This document shows, in pieces, positions 1 to 8,702 of a stretch of 13,698 nt of DNA. The notes beneath the pieces were generated by a model. It made no database searches, was not told where the DNA came from, and saw only the letters and a program-made list of their open reading frames with translations. The DNA lies in NCBI GenBank assembly GCA_028565635.1, contig JAOXYB010036695.1, forward strand, positions 1 through 13,698, written 5' to 3'. This DNA comes from Phoronis ovalis. Lineage: Eukaryota > Phoronida > Phoronidae. Within the stretch, counting starts at the first letter, position 1. Each line of letters starts with the position of its first letter. The position numbers and the translations under genes are program-made.

Positions 1-584
1 GTAAAAACTTTGTAAAGCTATGTCACGTTAACAAATATACTACTACTGTTATGACTATTACTACTACTACAACATTGTACAACATTGAATAAATATCATT
101 AAATGCACTGCAGTCTGCCAAAGTTACTTTATTCTCAATGCATTTTAATGACCAAACTTATGCCATGACTCGGAGAAAGACTCTTTATATCAGATCTGAG
201 CAAAACTATGCTTGTATTTTCTCAGTTATGTAATTTCTTAAAGGTATCTCTATTTTCAAAACAATGACCATTGGAGCTATTGCAAAAACACAAATCAAGT
301 CTTTTTTTGAAAATTCTCTGGATATATTGTTTTGAAAAATGTGGTATAGCCTAACAGTTATTTTATCTAATGTATAGTTTTTGATAACAGAATGTACTGA
401 TATTTCGAATTCATCAGCGAACATTCCATGTTAATTATATTTAGCATTAGCCGGAACATTAGGTCATTATCAATTTCCCACTAACCTGGAAGTCACAAAT
501 CTTTTAGTACCGTCTTAACCTGACACACGTGATAAATGTTGTCCAGTAGTAAATCAAAAAATATATAGCTCGGGCGTATACAGC
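1..584. other. AT-rich intergenic DNA
   Basis: No gene is supported here. The stretch holds a simple-sequence patch at 39-88. The longest ATG-started frame runs on the minus strand from 424 down to 206 (72 codons). It has mixed, protein-like composition, but I see no recognisable motif and no splice or expression context. A frame of this length can arise by chance in this much DNA. Confidence 0.6.
39..88. repeat. ACT/ATT trinucleotide patch plus a 10-bp duplication
   Basis: An interrupted ACT/ATT microsatellite (39-70) runs into two head-to-tail copies of ACAACATTGT (69-78 and 79-88, the second ending in A). This looks like ordinary replication-slippage sequence. Confidence 0.7.
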
Positions 585-655
585 TTGATTTATATAATAG
601 GGTACTTTATATATGTAATTTTAGCCATTTTCCATGCAGCATACCTATATAACCG

Positions 656-735
656 ATGGCGGACACAGGATTTTCTCCAAGGGGTGCGTACACTTTTTTT
701 CCATACACGCACAAAAAATTGGAAGGGGGCGCCAC
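656..735. mobile_element. Degenerate interspersed-repeat fragment
   Basis: This short GC-richer island in AT-rich surroundings reads, on the minus strand, as a CGCCCCCTTCCAA block, then a CACCCCTTGGAGAAAATCC block, then TGTGTCCGCC. That resembles the CCCCTTGGAGAAAATCC-TGGATCCGCC type of sequence I associate with dispersed repeats in invertebrate genomes. The resemblance is from memory, not from a search. Overlapping open frames on both strands (585-863 plus, 784-590 minus) appear to be by-products of this repeat; neither has a recognisable domain. Confidence 0.4.
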
Positions 736-863
736 TTATAACAAGTTTATATACAAAACTTGCTTGTTTCAGTAGAAAAACCACGTGGTCTGCATTTAAA
801 CTGATAAAAGGCAGTTCAGATTGTTTAAAAATCGTTAATCTAATGCATTTTGTTATTATTTGA

Positions 864-2674
864 TTGGGTTGGCTTAGCTGTGCTCTCGCTGCCCGCTAGT
901 AAAGAGAATAATCAATTAATAAAGAAAAAGCATCCTGGAGCACGACCCAGCACGACGTATAAGTGAATCGTGAAAAAAAAACACCTGAGAAATTACAGTA
1001 GAGACGCAAATGTTTTAACATGATTGAGTTATATAAATTCTTTTATTCAGTTTAATTCACTTCCCTTCATTTATATCTACCTTTATTCGAAAGCATAACA
1101 TTTTGTTTATTATTTATATTGGCTTGCAACTCCATCTCTTGACCAATAAGAAAACAATGGCCTGAAATGGCTTCAGGTTACCCACTCAGGTTTACAGACT
1201 GTGCTAGGCGTACCTATTGATACACAGCGGATATAATGTCATTGTATCAGGTATTACGAAAATCAGGAAAAGAATCGGACCTACAACATAATTCTTAGTA
1301 GAATACAACAAACTTCAGTTCAGGGACTTCAGTGTAGTAAAATGCTCAGCATAATTCTGTAAACATTTTAACCCCGGGATCGTGACAGATATAAGTAACG
1401 GCCAAAAGCAGAGAACTGAACTTTTCTTTTACTGAAATCTGCCGCATATTCATCTCTACATGACATTGATTTTTGATAGCAATATGTATGATATAGCTAC
1501 CAATTTTCATCTCACAGTTTACTGAACCTATCGGTGTATCGCCGGAAAAATTGTAAAAACCGATATTTAGTAAAACCACGAAGTTTATACTATTTCAATT
1601 TTTTTTTTAATGATGGGTTAATTTGCTCTAAAAAAATGTTTTTGAGATCCCGTGTTAACTAGCCGTTTGAATACATTTCCCCATTGATTCGTTCAAATTT
1701 GATGCTGATTTTTCCAAGCATCTTAATTAAAGCAAATGAACTGAGCGATTAGACAACAGAAAGCCAAGTTTCATGAATTAAAAGAGAGAAACATGACCAG
1801 TTTTGAAGGTAAACATATATATGAATATTCTAGTTCTTTGCTAAGCTGGTTTTCTCAACTGGTAATAAACAGTCAAAAGCTATGCAACTTCACTAACTAC
1901 ATAAACGATTTTTTTACACGAAATGCCACAATAGGTAATACACTACTAACAATGTGTTTATTGTAAGCAACCTCAATTGAATTAGAATCCCAGGTATTAA
2001 ATACGTTTTATAGTACGTGTCACTCAGTAGATGCACGACTCTGCTATCTGTCGGGAGACATCGTCTTTGCTACAAAAATCTCTAGAGATCATGCGCATGA
2101 GCGATTAAATGTAGATTTTAAAAAAAGATGTATTATATTTTTAAACAAGATGCAGTTATATTACACTGATAACTAATTTGCATTTCATTATTAATCATAA
2201 CACTATGGTAAGCTCAGACGTTAGTTGAGAAGGCACGGATCGCTAACGGGGATGGATTTATTGAGATTGGTATCCAAGTAAAATAAGCATTACACCATTA
2301 ACTTTACTTCAATAAGTAAGAATTACGATGTATAGACGCGTAGCACATCGAAAGAAAACATAAACGTAGTCCAACATGAACGATATTTGTACTGAGAACA
2401 TTCGAGATAGATAAATATTTGGATTTCTATCATCACTACTATTATTATTATTTTTACATCATATGTAAAATATTTAATAGTTATAATCTCAATCCATTGC
2501 CACATACAAGAAACAGCAACGGCAGCGTTTTAATTTTTTAATGGTAGCAATCTAAAAACACTGAAGAATTCAAAACTAGATAATTTAGATCCAAAATTTT
2601 CACCCGTACTTCATTCACATCACTAGTCCAAAATAATATTATAAAAATTAGAACACACCTGGGCCAGCTAAATA
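864..2674. other. AT-rich intergenic DNA
   Basis: No gene is supported. The longest open frame is on the minus strand at 1579-1346 (77 codons). It begins with GTG rather than ATG and matches no family I recognise. A short ATT-rich microsatellite lies at 2438-2452. No RNA gene or mobile element could be recognised. Confidence 0.6.
2438..2452. repeat. Short ATT microsatellite
   Basis: About four to five ATT units followed by a T run, in intergenic DNA. No functional implication is visible. Confidence 0.6.
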
Positions 2675-2845
2675 TTTATAAATGGAAAGATCTAGTAACT
2701 GCAGCTAATTTAAACGTCAGGTTTAAAAATTACATCATGCTTGTCGTCTGAAATTTATTATCATTCGCCAGATGACGCTTTCTAAAAATACGTTATAACG
2801 TTATTTGTTCATCTCGTGCATTTGTATCTATTTTATTTCATAAAG
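2675..2845 (+). promoter_or_regulatory. Presumed 5' flank/5' UTR of the epoxide hydrolase gene
   Basis: This is the stretch directly upstream of the start codon. It contains a TATAAA at 2677-2682, weak evidence in such AT-rich DNA, and a perfect 12-bp palindrome ACGTTATAACGT at 2790-2801. An in-frame TAA at 2783-2785 closes the reading frame upstream, so 2846 is the first in-frame ATG. The transcription start site cannot be placed from sequence alone. Confidence 0.3.
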
Positions 2846-3040
2846 ATGGGCGTGAAGGAGTTTGTTGCCGGAGTTGTTATTTATTCTATAGCGTTCTTCT
2901 GGGCTAGTCTAGTTGCGTTACGATCTCTAGTTGCATTTTTTAAATCTCCTAGAAAGTATATGCATGTAAAGGAGAGATTGATACCCCCGGAGTGTTTGTC
3001 AGATCCAGCCCTTGGGACTCATGCCTCCATTCGTCTTTCG
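2846..3040 (+). CDS. EPHX4: EPHX4-like exon 1: membrane anchor
   Basis: Encodes residues 1-65. After MGVKEF comes a hydrophobic run to about residue 32, then a basic linker (K33, R36, K37, K42, R44) and the family-typical [15 protein letters not shown] stretch just before the hydrolase fold. The donor is TCG|GTGAGT, phase 0. The junction with exon 2 (Ser65-Asn66) is one residue shorter than in human EPHX4, which fits ordinary loop variation. Confidence 0.9.
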
Positions 3041-6000
3041 GTGAGTGTATGGCGAGATCATTAATACGACATTAGGGAGTAGGACTAGGGGGATGATTCA
3101 CGCTACTTCAAAAATAGTTGTCTTAGGCCCCCGGAACTGTAAGATAAATATATTAATTTGTCCTATCTATCGGAATCTATCCTGCTTATTATATAGTACA
3201 AAACGGAGCTCATCTAATTTGTATAAAAGTATGAGATAATTATTGCCGGTAAAAATGTTTGATTTCAAATATTTCCTAACTGCATTAAGGTTGATAAATA
3301 TTTTCTGTTTAATTAATTTTATTTCTCCGCTTGAACCTGCGTAAATATCTAGTATTTAGAAAGTGTCCGAAATCAAGGAACGTTAACATAACCATGGCTA
3401 GACTAATGTCTGTGGTGCGAGTAAATTGGCTAATAGCATGACCCTGCTATGGACAGTCTATGGCTTGTCCATATAGGGTCATAGCCACCTCATATCTCAA
3501 ACCAACCGAAGTTCGAAAACACTTACTTTCTTAATTAAATAAATGAATTCCATTTGTGCTTCTGTTTATTCCTTGATTATTCCACCGTATCTAGATAACT
3601 TAATAAAAGATTCAACAGCACATCAGCATAAAATTATGCTATTGCACATACGTAAAGGCTAGTTGAACTTCAGCTGGTTTGAGATATGAGGTGGCCAGGA
3701 CCCTACGGACAAGCCGTAGGCTGTCCATAGTAGGGTCATGCTTGCAGGAAGAATACATGACCTTTTCACTAGAAGTAAATATACTAGAATTGTATGTATT
3801 TATTCATTTTATTCATGCCATGAGGACAGAACTGGCCATGGGCGGATAAAAAAATATGGGGAATGAATGGTTTCAATCTTCACATAATTTTTCCTAAATT
3901 CAATCTAGAGTTGAAAGCCGAGTTAAGGCCAGTAATTATATTAAACCTTATAGAATTAGAATACCTTTTAGTATAATTATGAATAACATGTTACCCACTT
4001 ACCATAAAAAAAACCTGCTGTTACAGTATCATTTAATTTTATTGTCCCGTAATTAATAAACAAAGTAGATTTATGCTCAACAGGTGGAGTCACAAGCAAA
4101 ACGCAAACATCCCTGAAATGTGTTGTTATAAATATTTGAAATATATAAATTTCCAATAACTAGACCTCCTGTATAGTATAGTGTTTTGATTTCTATTATA
4201 CTTTGTTTTCCCAGAAATATAGTGGAGTTTCCTTTATTTACACATTTATGGATGAAAAGTGGGATACCTTGAACTGATCGTTTCGAAATGGCCAGCTGGA
4301 GTTATAGGTGCTGGATTGATTCTAGCAAGTTTAAAAATTTAATAAGTTTCTTGATAAAAATATTTGTTGTTACATCTTATAAGGAATATCTGATGCCAGA
4401 TTAAAAGTAATTTCTGTAACAATATTTTGTAGAATGGATTACGATTTCATTATGTTGCCAATGGTGACAAAGAAAGACCACTCATGTTGCTTCTTCATGG
4501 GTTTCCAGAGTGCTGGTACTCATGGAGATATCAACTGAAAGAATTTAAAAATGAATACAGGTATTTTTATTTTTGCGGAGCTGATATAACCTAAGAGTTT
4601 TCTGCAAAAAAGGCTGTCATCTCATGTAAGGGGTATGCATTAGTTCGACAAAATTATGAGCGTATCACTGTGTTATCCTATAACCAAAGATATTATGTCA
4701 ATTTTAACCAATATGTATATACCTGTAAAGGTCAAAATCCAAATCGTGTGTGTTGCTCAATATTTGCCTATTTGTTGCCTGTAGGTGCAATTTTTAATGG
4801 TGCGCCGATCACATGATATGTCAATTTTTACCCATGTATACATCAACCTCAAAAGACTTGTACAAAAATGAAAACAGCTAAATAACCTTACATGAATCGA
4901 TATATTTCAAAGAATCTCAGTATGTCATTTCTTAAAAGTACTAGTATTTTATATAAATATTTTGTGCAAGACTTTTGCTTAATACTTTTTTCTCACCTGG
5001 AAATTGACTGTACTTAAGCCACTTTAATTACCGTTCAAATAATATCATCATACCTGGTGAAATACTGTTTGACAGCTATTTTGGTTTCATTATAACAGGG
5101 TTGTTGCCATAGATACAAGAGGATACGGTGAAACAGATAAACCAGAAGGTGTTGAACAATATAACATCAAATGTTTGATGGAAGATGTCAGGCTCTTAAT
5201 TTCAGCATTAGGTAACTACCTGATAAAACATGTTGGACATAAATAAACTCAGAGGATGGACAAACACAGAACCAATAAAAAAAAACGATAGAGCTTCATG
5301 TATTGACAACATGCATAGTGAAATAGGAACATTCAGGAAACTTAGTTATTCACCAGATGTCACTAGGTGCTATAGTACTTTGGTCAAGTTGAATATTGAT
5401 ATATATATTAAAATTGCATACTTTTTCTAAGATTGTCGTGGCCTGGCATTATGTGCTGTTAGTTTAGTGTATGCACATTTTTTATGGTATTAAATGCATG
5501 CAACTCTACAATATCATGCTGAATTTCTTTTTGCATGCTTGGATTGTGTTGATTATAATGAGTTCTGACCCTAGTTATGAAGGACATCCATCTATCTTTT
5601 GGCTTTATGAAATCTCATTTTTTTGTAGCAATGTATAATAAGGAACATAAACTGGTAATAACTCATGCTGGACTAAGTTATGTAAGCTATACGATTTTGT
5701 AACCTGGATAAGCAATTAATTTGTTAAGTTTTTGTGATTCATTGCAGTTAAGTTGATGTCATAAATACAACTTTATTATTATTACCTTTAATGTGTAAAA
5801 TATATTTGTTTAGGTTATGAAAGATGCATTCTTGTTGGCCATGACTGGGGTGGAGTTATGACATGGTCTGTGGCTCAGAAATATCCTGACCTAGTAGAAA
5901 AGGTCATTGTGTTGAACTGTCCAAATCCTTCAGTGTTTGCTCCTTATATGAGGAAGCATCCAGTTCAGATACTCAAATCATGGTAGGTATTATGTTCAAG

Positions 6001-7064
6001 CATTGTTTTTATTGTATGTTACCACACACACACTATGTATGTGATGCAACTAAAATTTATCAATGATATGTAAGATTTCTCAAATTCCATCATAACTATT
6101 CATGAATTGAACTCTACTTTTAAAATATTTAAATCTAATATAACAGTTAAATTAAAGCATAATTTTTGAAATACCAAAAACATAAACTTGTATATACTTA
6201 ACGACATCAAATTTCGAAAAATCAACTCTGCATCGTATATTCTATTACAATCAATTACAGGTACATGTTTTTTTTCCAACTGCCATATTTTCCGGAGTTT
6301 GTGTGGCGTCGCAATGACTTGGTTATGTTAAATGCTACCTTCCGTGGTAGTAAAATGGGAGTAAAGAATAGAGATGGTATTACAAAAGAAGATCTAGAGG
6401 CATTCAAGTATTATCTGGCGAAACCTGGTAAGCAAAAATTTAAGTTCTGTATTTTAAAACATGGTAGGCATTATATACTATAAATCAGCCACAAAAGAAT
6501 TATTCATTTTCATTGTTATTACCACATTCTAGCTTCAATTTTGTTTTCTAGTAAATATGATCACTAAAACTTTGTCTCGAATAGAAATGAGAAAACTGAA
6601 GAGATACAGATAAATCCATTAATGATTCTGTGGACATATAATTCCTTTTTTGTGTTCCAGAAGCCATATAGGTATAGTGGTCTCATCAAGTAAACCAGTC
6701 AAAGGTCATCCACTTTGATATGAGTATTAGTAAATAAAAACTAACTTTTTCAAAGCTTATAAAAACATATTAATATGTTGCAGGTGCAATGACTCCACCC
6801 ATAAATTACGTAAGATCAGGATTCCAAACTCTAGGAGGTAGTGGAAAGAATCGTGAAGATGTTCCGCGAACCCCTGTTAAAGCTCCATTGCTACTCATTT
6901 GGGGTACTGCAGATGGCGCTTTAGAAACAGAGCAAGCTTACCTGTCAGCGAAATATGCAGAGAATTTTACGCTTCACTTAATAGAGGGAGCTAGTCACTG
7001 GGTTCAACAGGATGCAGTAGAAGAGGTGAATGATGTCATGAAAAAGTTCCTGAAGGAAAAATAA
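2846..7064 (+). CDS. EPHX4: Membrane-anchored epoxide hydrolase, EPHX4-like (six exons, 350 aa)
   Basis: The join is 2846-3040, 4433-4560, 5099-5211, 5814-5982, 6261-6427 and 6784-7064: 1053 nt including TAA, in frame throughout, all introns GT-AG. The product is an alpha/beta-hydrolase that should open epoxides by adding water (in vertebrates EPHX3 acts on fatty-acid epoxides; EPHX4's substrate is unsettled). Residues 6-32 form a hydrophobic anchor followed by basic residues, suggesting an ER anchor with a cytosolic catalytic domain. Visible motifs are the oxyanion HGFP (87-90), RGYGETD (115-121), the nucleophile elbow GHDWGG with Asp156, first lid Tyr203, acid Asp301 and base His329 in SHWVQQD. 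Human EPHX4 is 362 aa, and the wording PYFPEFVW and EDLEAF is closer to EPHX4 than EPHX3. The second lid tyrosine position is Val267 (see findings). ATG 2846 has A at -3 and G at +4. Confidence 0.93.
3436..3514 (+). repeat. Left arm of foldback element, itself a hairpin
   Basis: Starts GCATGACCCT and ends CCGAAGTTC. Within it, 3441-3479 forms a smaller inverted repeat: ACCCTGCTATGGACA pairs with TGTCCATATAGGGT across a 10-base loop. Confidence 0.8.
3665..3741 (-). repeat. Right arm of foldback element, itself a hairpin
   Basis: Reverse complement of the left arm over about 77 bases (GAACTTCAGC...AGGGTCATGC). Within it, 3700-3736 forms a smaller inverted repeat: ACCCTACGGACA pairs with TGTCCATAGTAGGGT across AGCCGTAGGC. 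Confidence 0.8.
4433..4560 (+). CDS. EPHX4: EPHX4-like exon 2: oxyanion-hole HGFP segment
   Basis: Encodes residues 66-107 plus two bases of Arg108. It begins [11 protein letters not shown] and contains [17 protein letters not shown], the first hydrolase strand and the HGxP oxyanion motif at 87-90. The acceptor is TTTTGTAG|AAT and the donor ACAG|GTATTT, phase 2. Confidence 0.94.
4561..5098 (+). other. EPHX4: Intron 2 of the EPHX4-like gene
   Basis: 538-base phase-2 intron, GTATTT to TATAACAG. AT-rich; no repeat or nested gene was recognised. Confidence 0.9.
5099..5211 (+). CDS. EPHX4: EPHX4-like exon 3: RGYGETD segment
   Basis: Completes Arg108 and encodes residues 109-145 plus one base of Gly146. 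It carries [15 protein letters not shown], the conserved strand and RGYGxSD-type loop of epoxide hydrolases, then the helix leading to the nucleophile elbow. The acceptor is TAACAG|GG and the donor TTAG|GTAACT, phase 1. Confidence 0.94.
5212..5813 (+). other. EPHX4: Intron 3 of the EPHX4-like gene
   Basis: 602-base phase-1 intron, GTAACT to TTGTTTAG. A 66-codon open frame at 5230-5430 has no recognisable content and is not considered coding. Confidence 0.9.
5814..5982 (+). CDS. EPHX4: EPHX4-like exon 4: nucleophile elbow
   Basis: Completes Gly146 and encodes residues 147-201 plus two bases of Trp202. It includes [10 protein letters not shown], with nucleophile Asp156, and LNCPNPSVF leading into the cap domain. 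The acceptor is TTGTTTAG|GT and the donor CATG|GTAGGT, phase 2. Intron 4 (5983-6260) is the shortest in the gene at 278 bases. Confidence 0.95.
6261..6427 (+). CDS. EPHX4: EPHX4-like exon 5: cap (lid) domain
   Basis: Completes Trp202 and encodes residues 203-257 plus one base of Gly258. Tyr203 in YMFFFQLP aligns with the first lid tyrosine of soluble epoxide hydrolase (Tyr383 in human). PYFPEFVW and [16 protein letters not shown] are cap segments typical of the EPHX4 group. The acceptor is AATTACAG|G and the donor CCTG|GTAAGC, phase 1. Intron 5 (6428-6783, 356 bases) contains an acceptor-like TGTGTTCCAG ending at 6660. Using it would give an in-frame stop after three codons, so it is treated as a decoy. 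Confidence 0.94.
6784..7064 (+). CDS. EPHX4: EPHX4-like exon 6: catalytic acid and histidine, stop
   Basis: Completes Gly258 and encodes residues 259-350 and TAA (7062-7064). [12 protein letters not shown] places the acid at Asp301, and [10 protein letters not shown] places the base at His329. The C-terminus FLKEK resembles the charged tail of EPHX4. Two features are odd. The NYVRSGF segment has Val267 where the NxYR-type lid tyrosine is expected, and the stretch from there to VKAP is about eight residues longer than in human EPHX4. A donor-like TAC|GTAAGA lies within the exon at 6807-6815. The acceptor is GTTGCAG|GT. Confidence 0.92.
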
Positions 7065-7756
7065 AACCCACTTGATAAATTTTAGGGAATGCCAAGACAA
7101 GTCGAATGCATTTTTTGTTTGGAGATTAAATTTCCAGTTATTTATTCTTGATGTATCCCATTTGGTGGATGCCAGTGTATTTGTTATTGAAAATCCATAT
7201 CTTCCAAATTTCATTAATTGGTGCTCTTGCTACTAAACTACTAATAATTATTTGTATCTGTAATTATAGGTAATTAAATTAACTACTGAACAATTAGGAA
7301 ATTGTTTTAAAACTTATAGAATTGTTTCTATACACTTACTTGGTACTCTAGCTATTCTTTCACAGAAGCTCAATTTCCTGTAGCAGTACTGCTGAATACA
7401 GTAAATTAACCAAAAATGGAAACATTACAGGTCCAAGACCTACTCAGAGACAAAAATACCGATTTAGAAAGCCTGATGAGTTGTATACTTTCAAAATAGG
7501 TATATGTTGTCTGTTGATTGTCTATCTTTTCATTTAATTAGCAAAAATCTAACTTTAAATATAAAGTATGAATAAGTAGTGGGGCAGTAATATTTCTACT
7601 AGTAAGTCATCAATAACCAGGTCTAGGCTCAGTCCGTTCAATTAGTTAGTTTGATAAAATGATTAGATTAATTAGTTAAACAGTAAAGAAATATGATTAG
7701 ATTTCTTCTGGATATTATTGCTGCAAGACTGGTGTGTATATTAATGTATCTGTGCT

Positions 7757-7762
7757 ATTAAA
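7757..7762 (+). terminator. Candidate poly(A) signal ATTAAA
   Basis: ATTAAA lies 693 bases after the stop codon. TGTA elements lie just upstream and a TTGTTATGTG GU-rich stretch follows, an arrangement expected of a cleavage/polyadenylation site. This would give a 3' UTR of about 0.7 kb. It is one of several possible signals in AT-rich DNA. Confidence 0.3.
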
Positions 7763-8696
7763 GTTACTTTGTTATGTGCAAACGCGAACATTTTTATTAA
7801 AATAATGCTGTAAGATGATGATACAGCTTTGCTGGTATAAAGGGAAGAGTTGTTTTTTAAAATCAGTTAAGAATTTTTAAAAACAATTATTTTTATGCTG
7901 TTACTATTATATTCCAATTTTTTGAAAACTATTTTTACATTAATCTACGTCAGGGTAATTGGTAGGTGGCGTTATTTACAAATTTCACTTCTACATTTTT
8001 GCTCAAGAAAATACACTTGTTGCTAGGCATGGGTATTTATATGTATCATTCCATTACATTTCAGAAATTTTGTAACAAAATATCATGTGTTGCACATGTT
8101 TCCTACATGATAAAGATGCGAGTTTTAAAGTAAGATGTGAAGTATGTTAAAAAGTAAAAAATGTGTTGTAACATGCGTATTGAATTTGTGCATTCCAAGT
8201 TTGAAAATTGTGCAAGTCATTAAAATGTGAAATGTTCGCATGTGTATGAAACATTTTATCACATAGTAACAGAAAAAGAAAAAGTAATTAAAATTTCATG
8301 TTTTAGAGCATTGTATCTCAAGGTGTGTAAGCAAGATTTTTTTGTGTTCTGTATTTGATAACAATCACGAGTGTGTCTCGTGTGTTTCACGTTATTTGCA
8401 CCGTGTCAGTTTCTCTTTCAGTTCAACGTGTGTGTTATATGTATTCAAGTTATATGTTATTTATGCAAGTTGCGGGCGTATCTTTTTGGATTATGAAAGA
8501 AGTGTTATTTTTTTTTGGCGTTTTTTCTTTTCTTGATATTACAGACATGTCAAGACACTGTTGTTTGCAATGTGCCTTTCAGATTCCACAAATGATGTAA
8601 TTTTAAATGTTATGTAACATTTCCATAATATTATTCTTATTTCTTTTTTGTAACGAATTTTTTAAGTCACTTCATTCGGTCGCACGTTTGTGTAGC

Positions 8697-8702
8697 AATA
8701 AA
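8697..8702 (+). terminator. Candidate distal poly(A) signal AATAAA
   Basis: Canonical AATAAA after the T/G-rich region, with a TGTGTATAGTG stretch about 45 bases downstream. If used, it would extend the 3' UTR to about 1.65 kb and include all the TGTGT repeats. Another AATAAA occurs at 8877-8882. Confidence 0.3.

Larger units (their letters stand above)
3435..3742. mobile_element. Foldback (MITE-like) non-autonomous element in intron 1
   Basis: Two long arms in opposite orientation (3436-3514 and 3665-3741) flank a loop of about 150 bases. Aligned as reverse complements, the arms differ by roughly eight substitutions and one 2-base gap. The outer ends read GCATGACCCT and AGGGTCATGC. If CATG (3437-3440 and 3737-3740) is the target-site duplication, the element proper is ACCCT...AGGGT. 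Because CATG is its own reverse complement, it could equally be part of the inverted repeat. No coding capacity is seen. The structure is that of a foldback element or palindromic MITE; the superfamily cannot be assigned. Confidence 0.75.
3041..4432 (+). other. EPHX4: Intron 1 of the EPHX4-like gene
   Basis: This 1392-base phase-0 intron runs from GTGAGT to TTTTGTAG. It hosts the foldback element at 3435-3742. A strong acceptor look-alike, TTTGTTTTCCCAG, ends at 4214. Reading on from it in phase gives 20 codons and then TGA at 4275, so it cannot be the productive acceptor, although a rarely used stop-containing exon is possible. Confidence 0.88.

Noticed and set aside
206-424. Minus-strand 72-codon ATG ORF with protein-like composition
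   Set aside because: No recognisable domain, no splice or promoter context, and a length expected by chance in this much DNA. A conservation test could revive it.
1346-1579. Minus-strand 77-codon open frame
   Set aside because: Starts at GTG, no motif recognised, no supporting splice-site pair.
2816-2845. Ten-residue N-terminal extension of the epoxide hydrolase from GTG 2816
   Set aside because: GTG is not a usual start in animal nuclear genes, and ATG 2846 has better context and directly precedes the membrane anchor.
3045-3239. Plus-strand open frame just after exon 1
   Set aside because: Lies in intron 1 after a good GTGAGT donor and has no hydrolase-like sequence.
8342-8600. Two overlapping plus-strand open frames
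   Set aside because: Non-ATG starts and a translation dominated by F, V, S, C and Y, explained by T/G-rich DNA.
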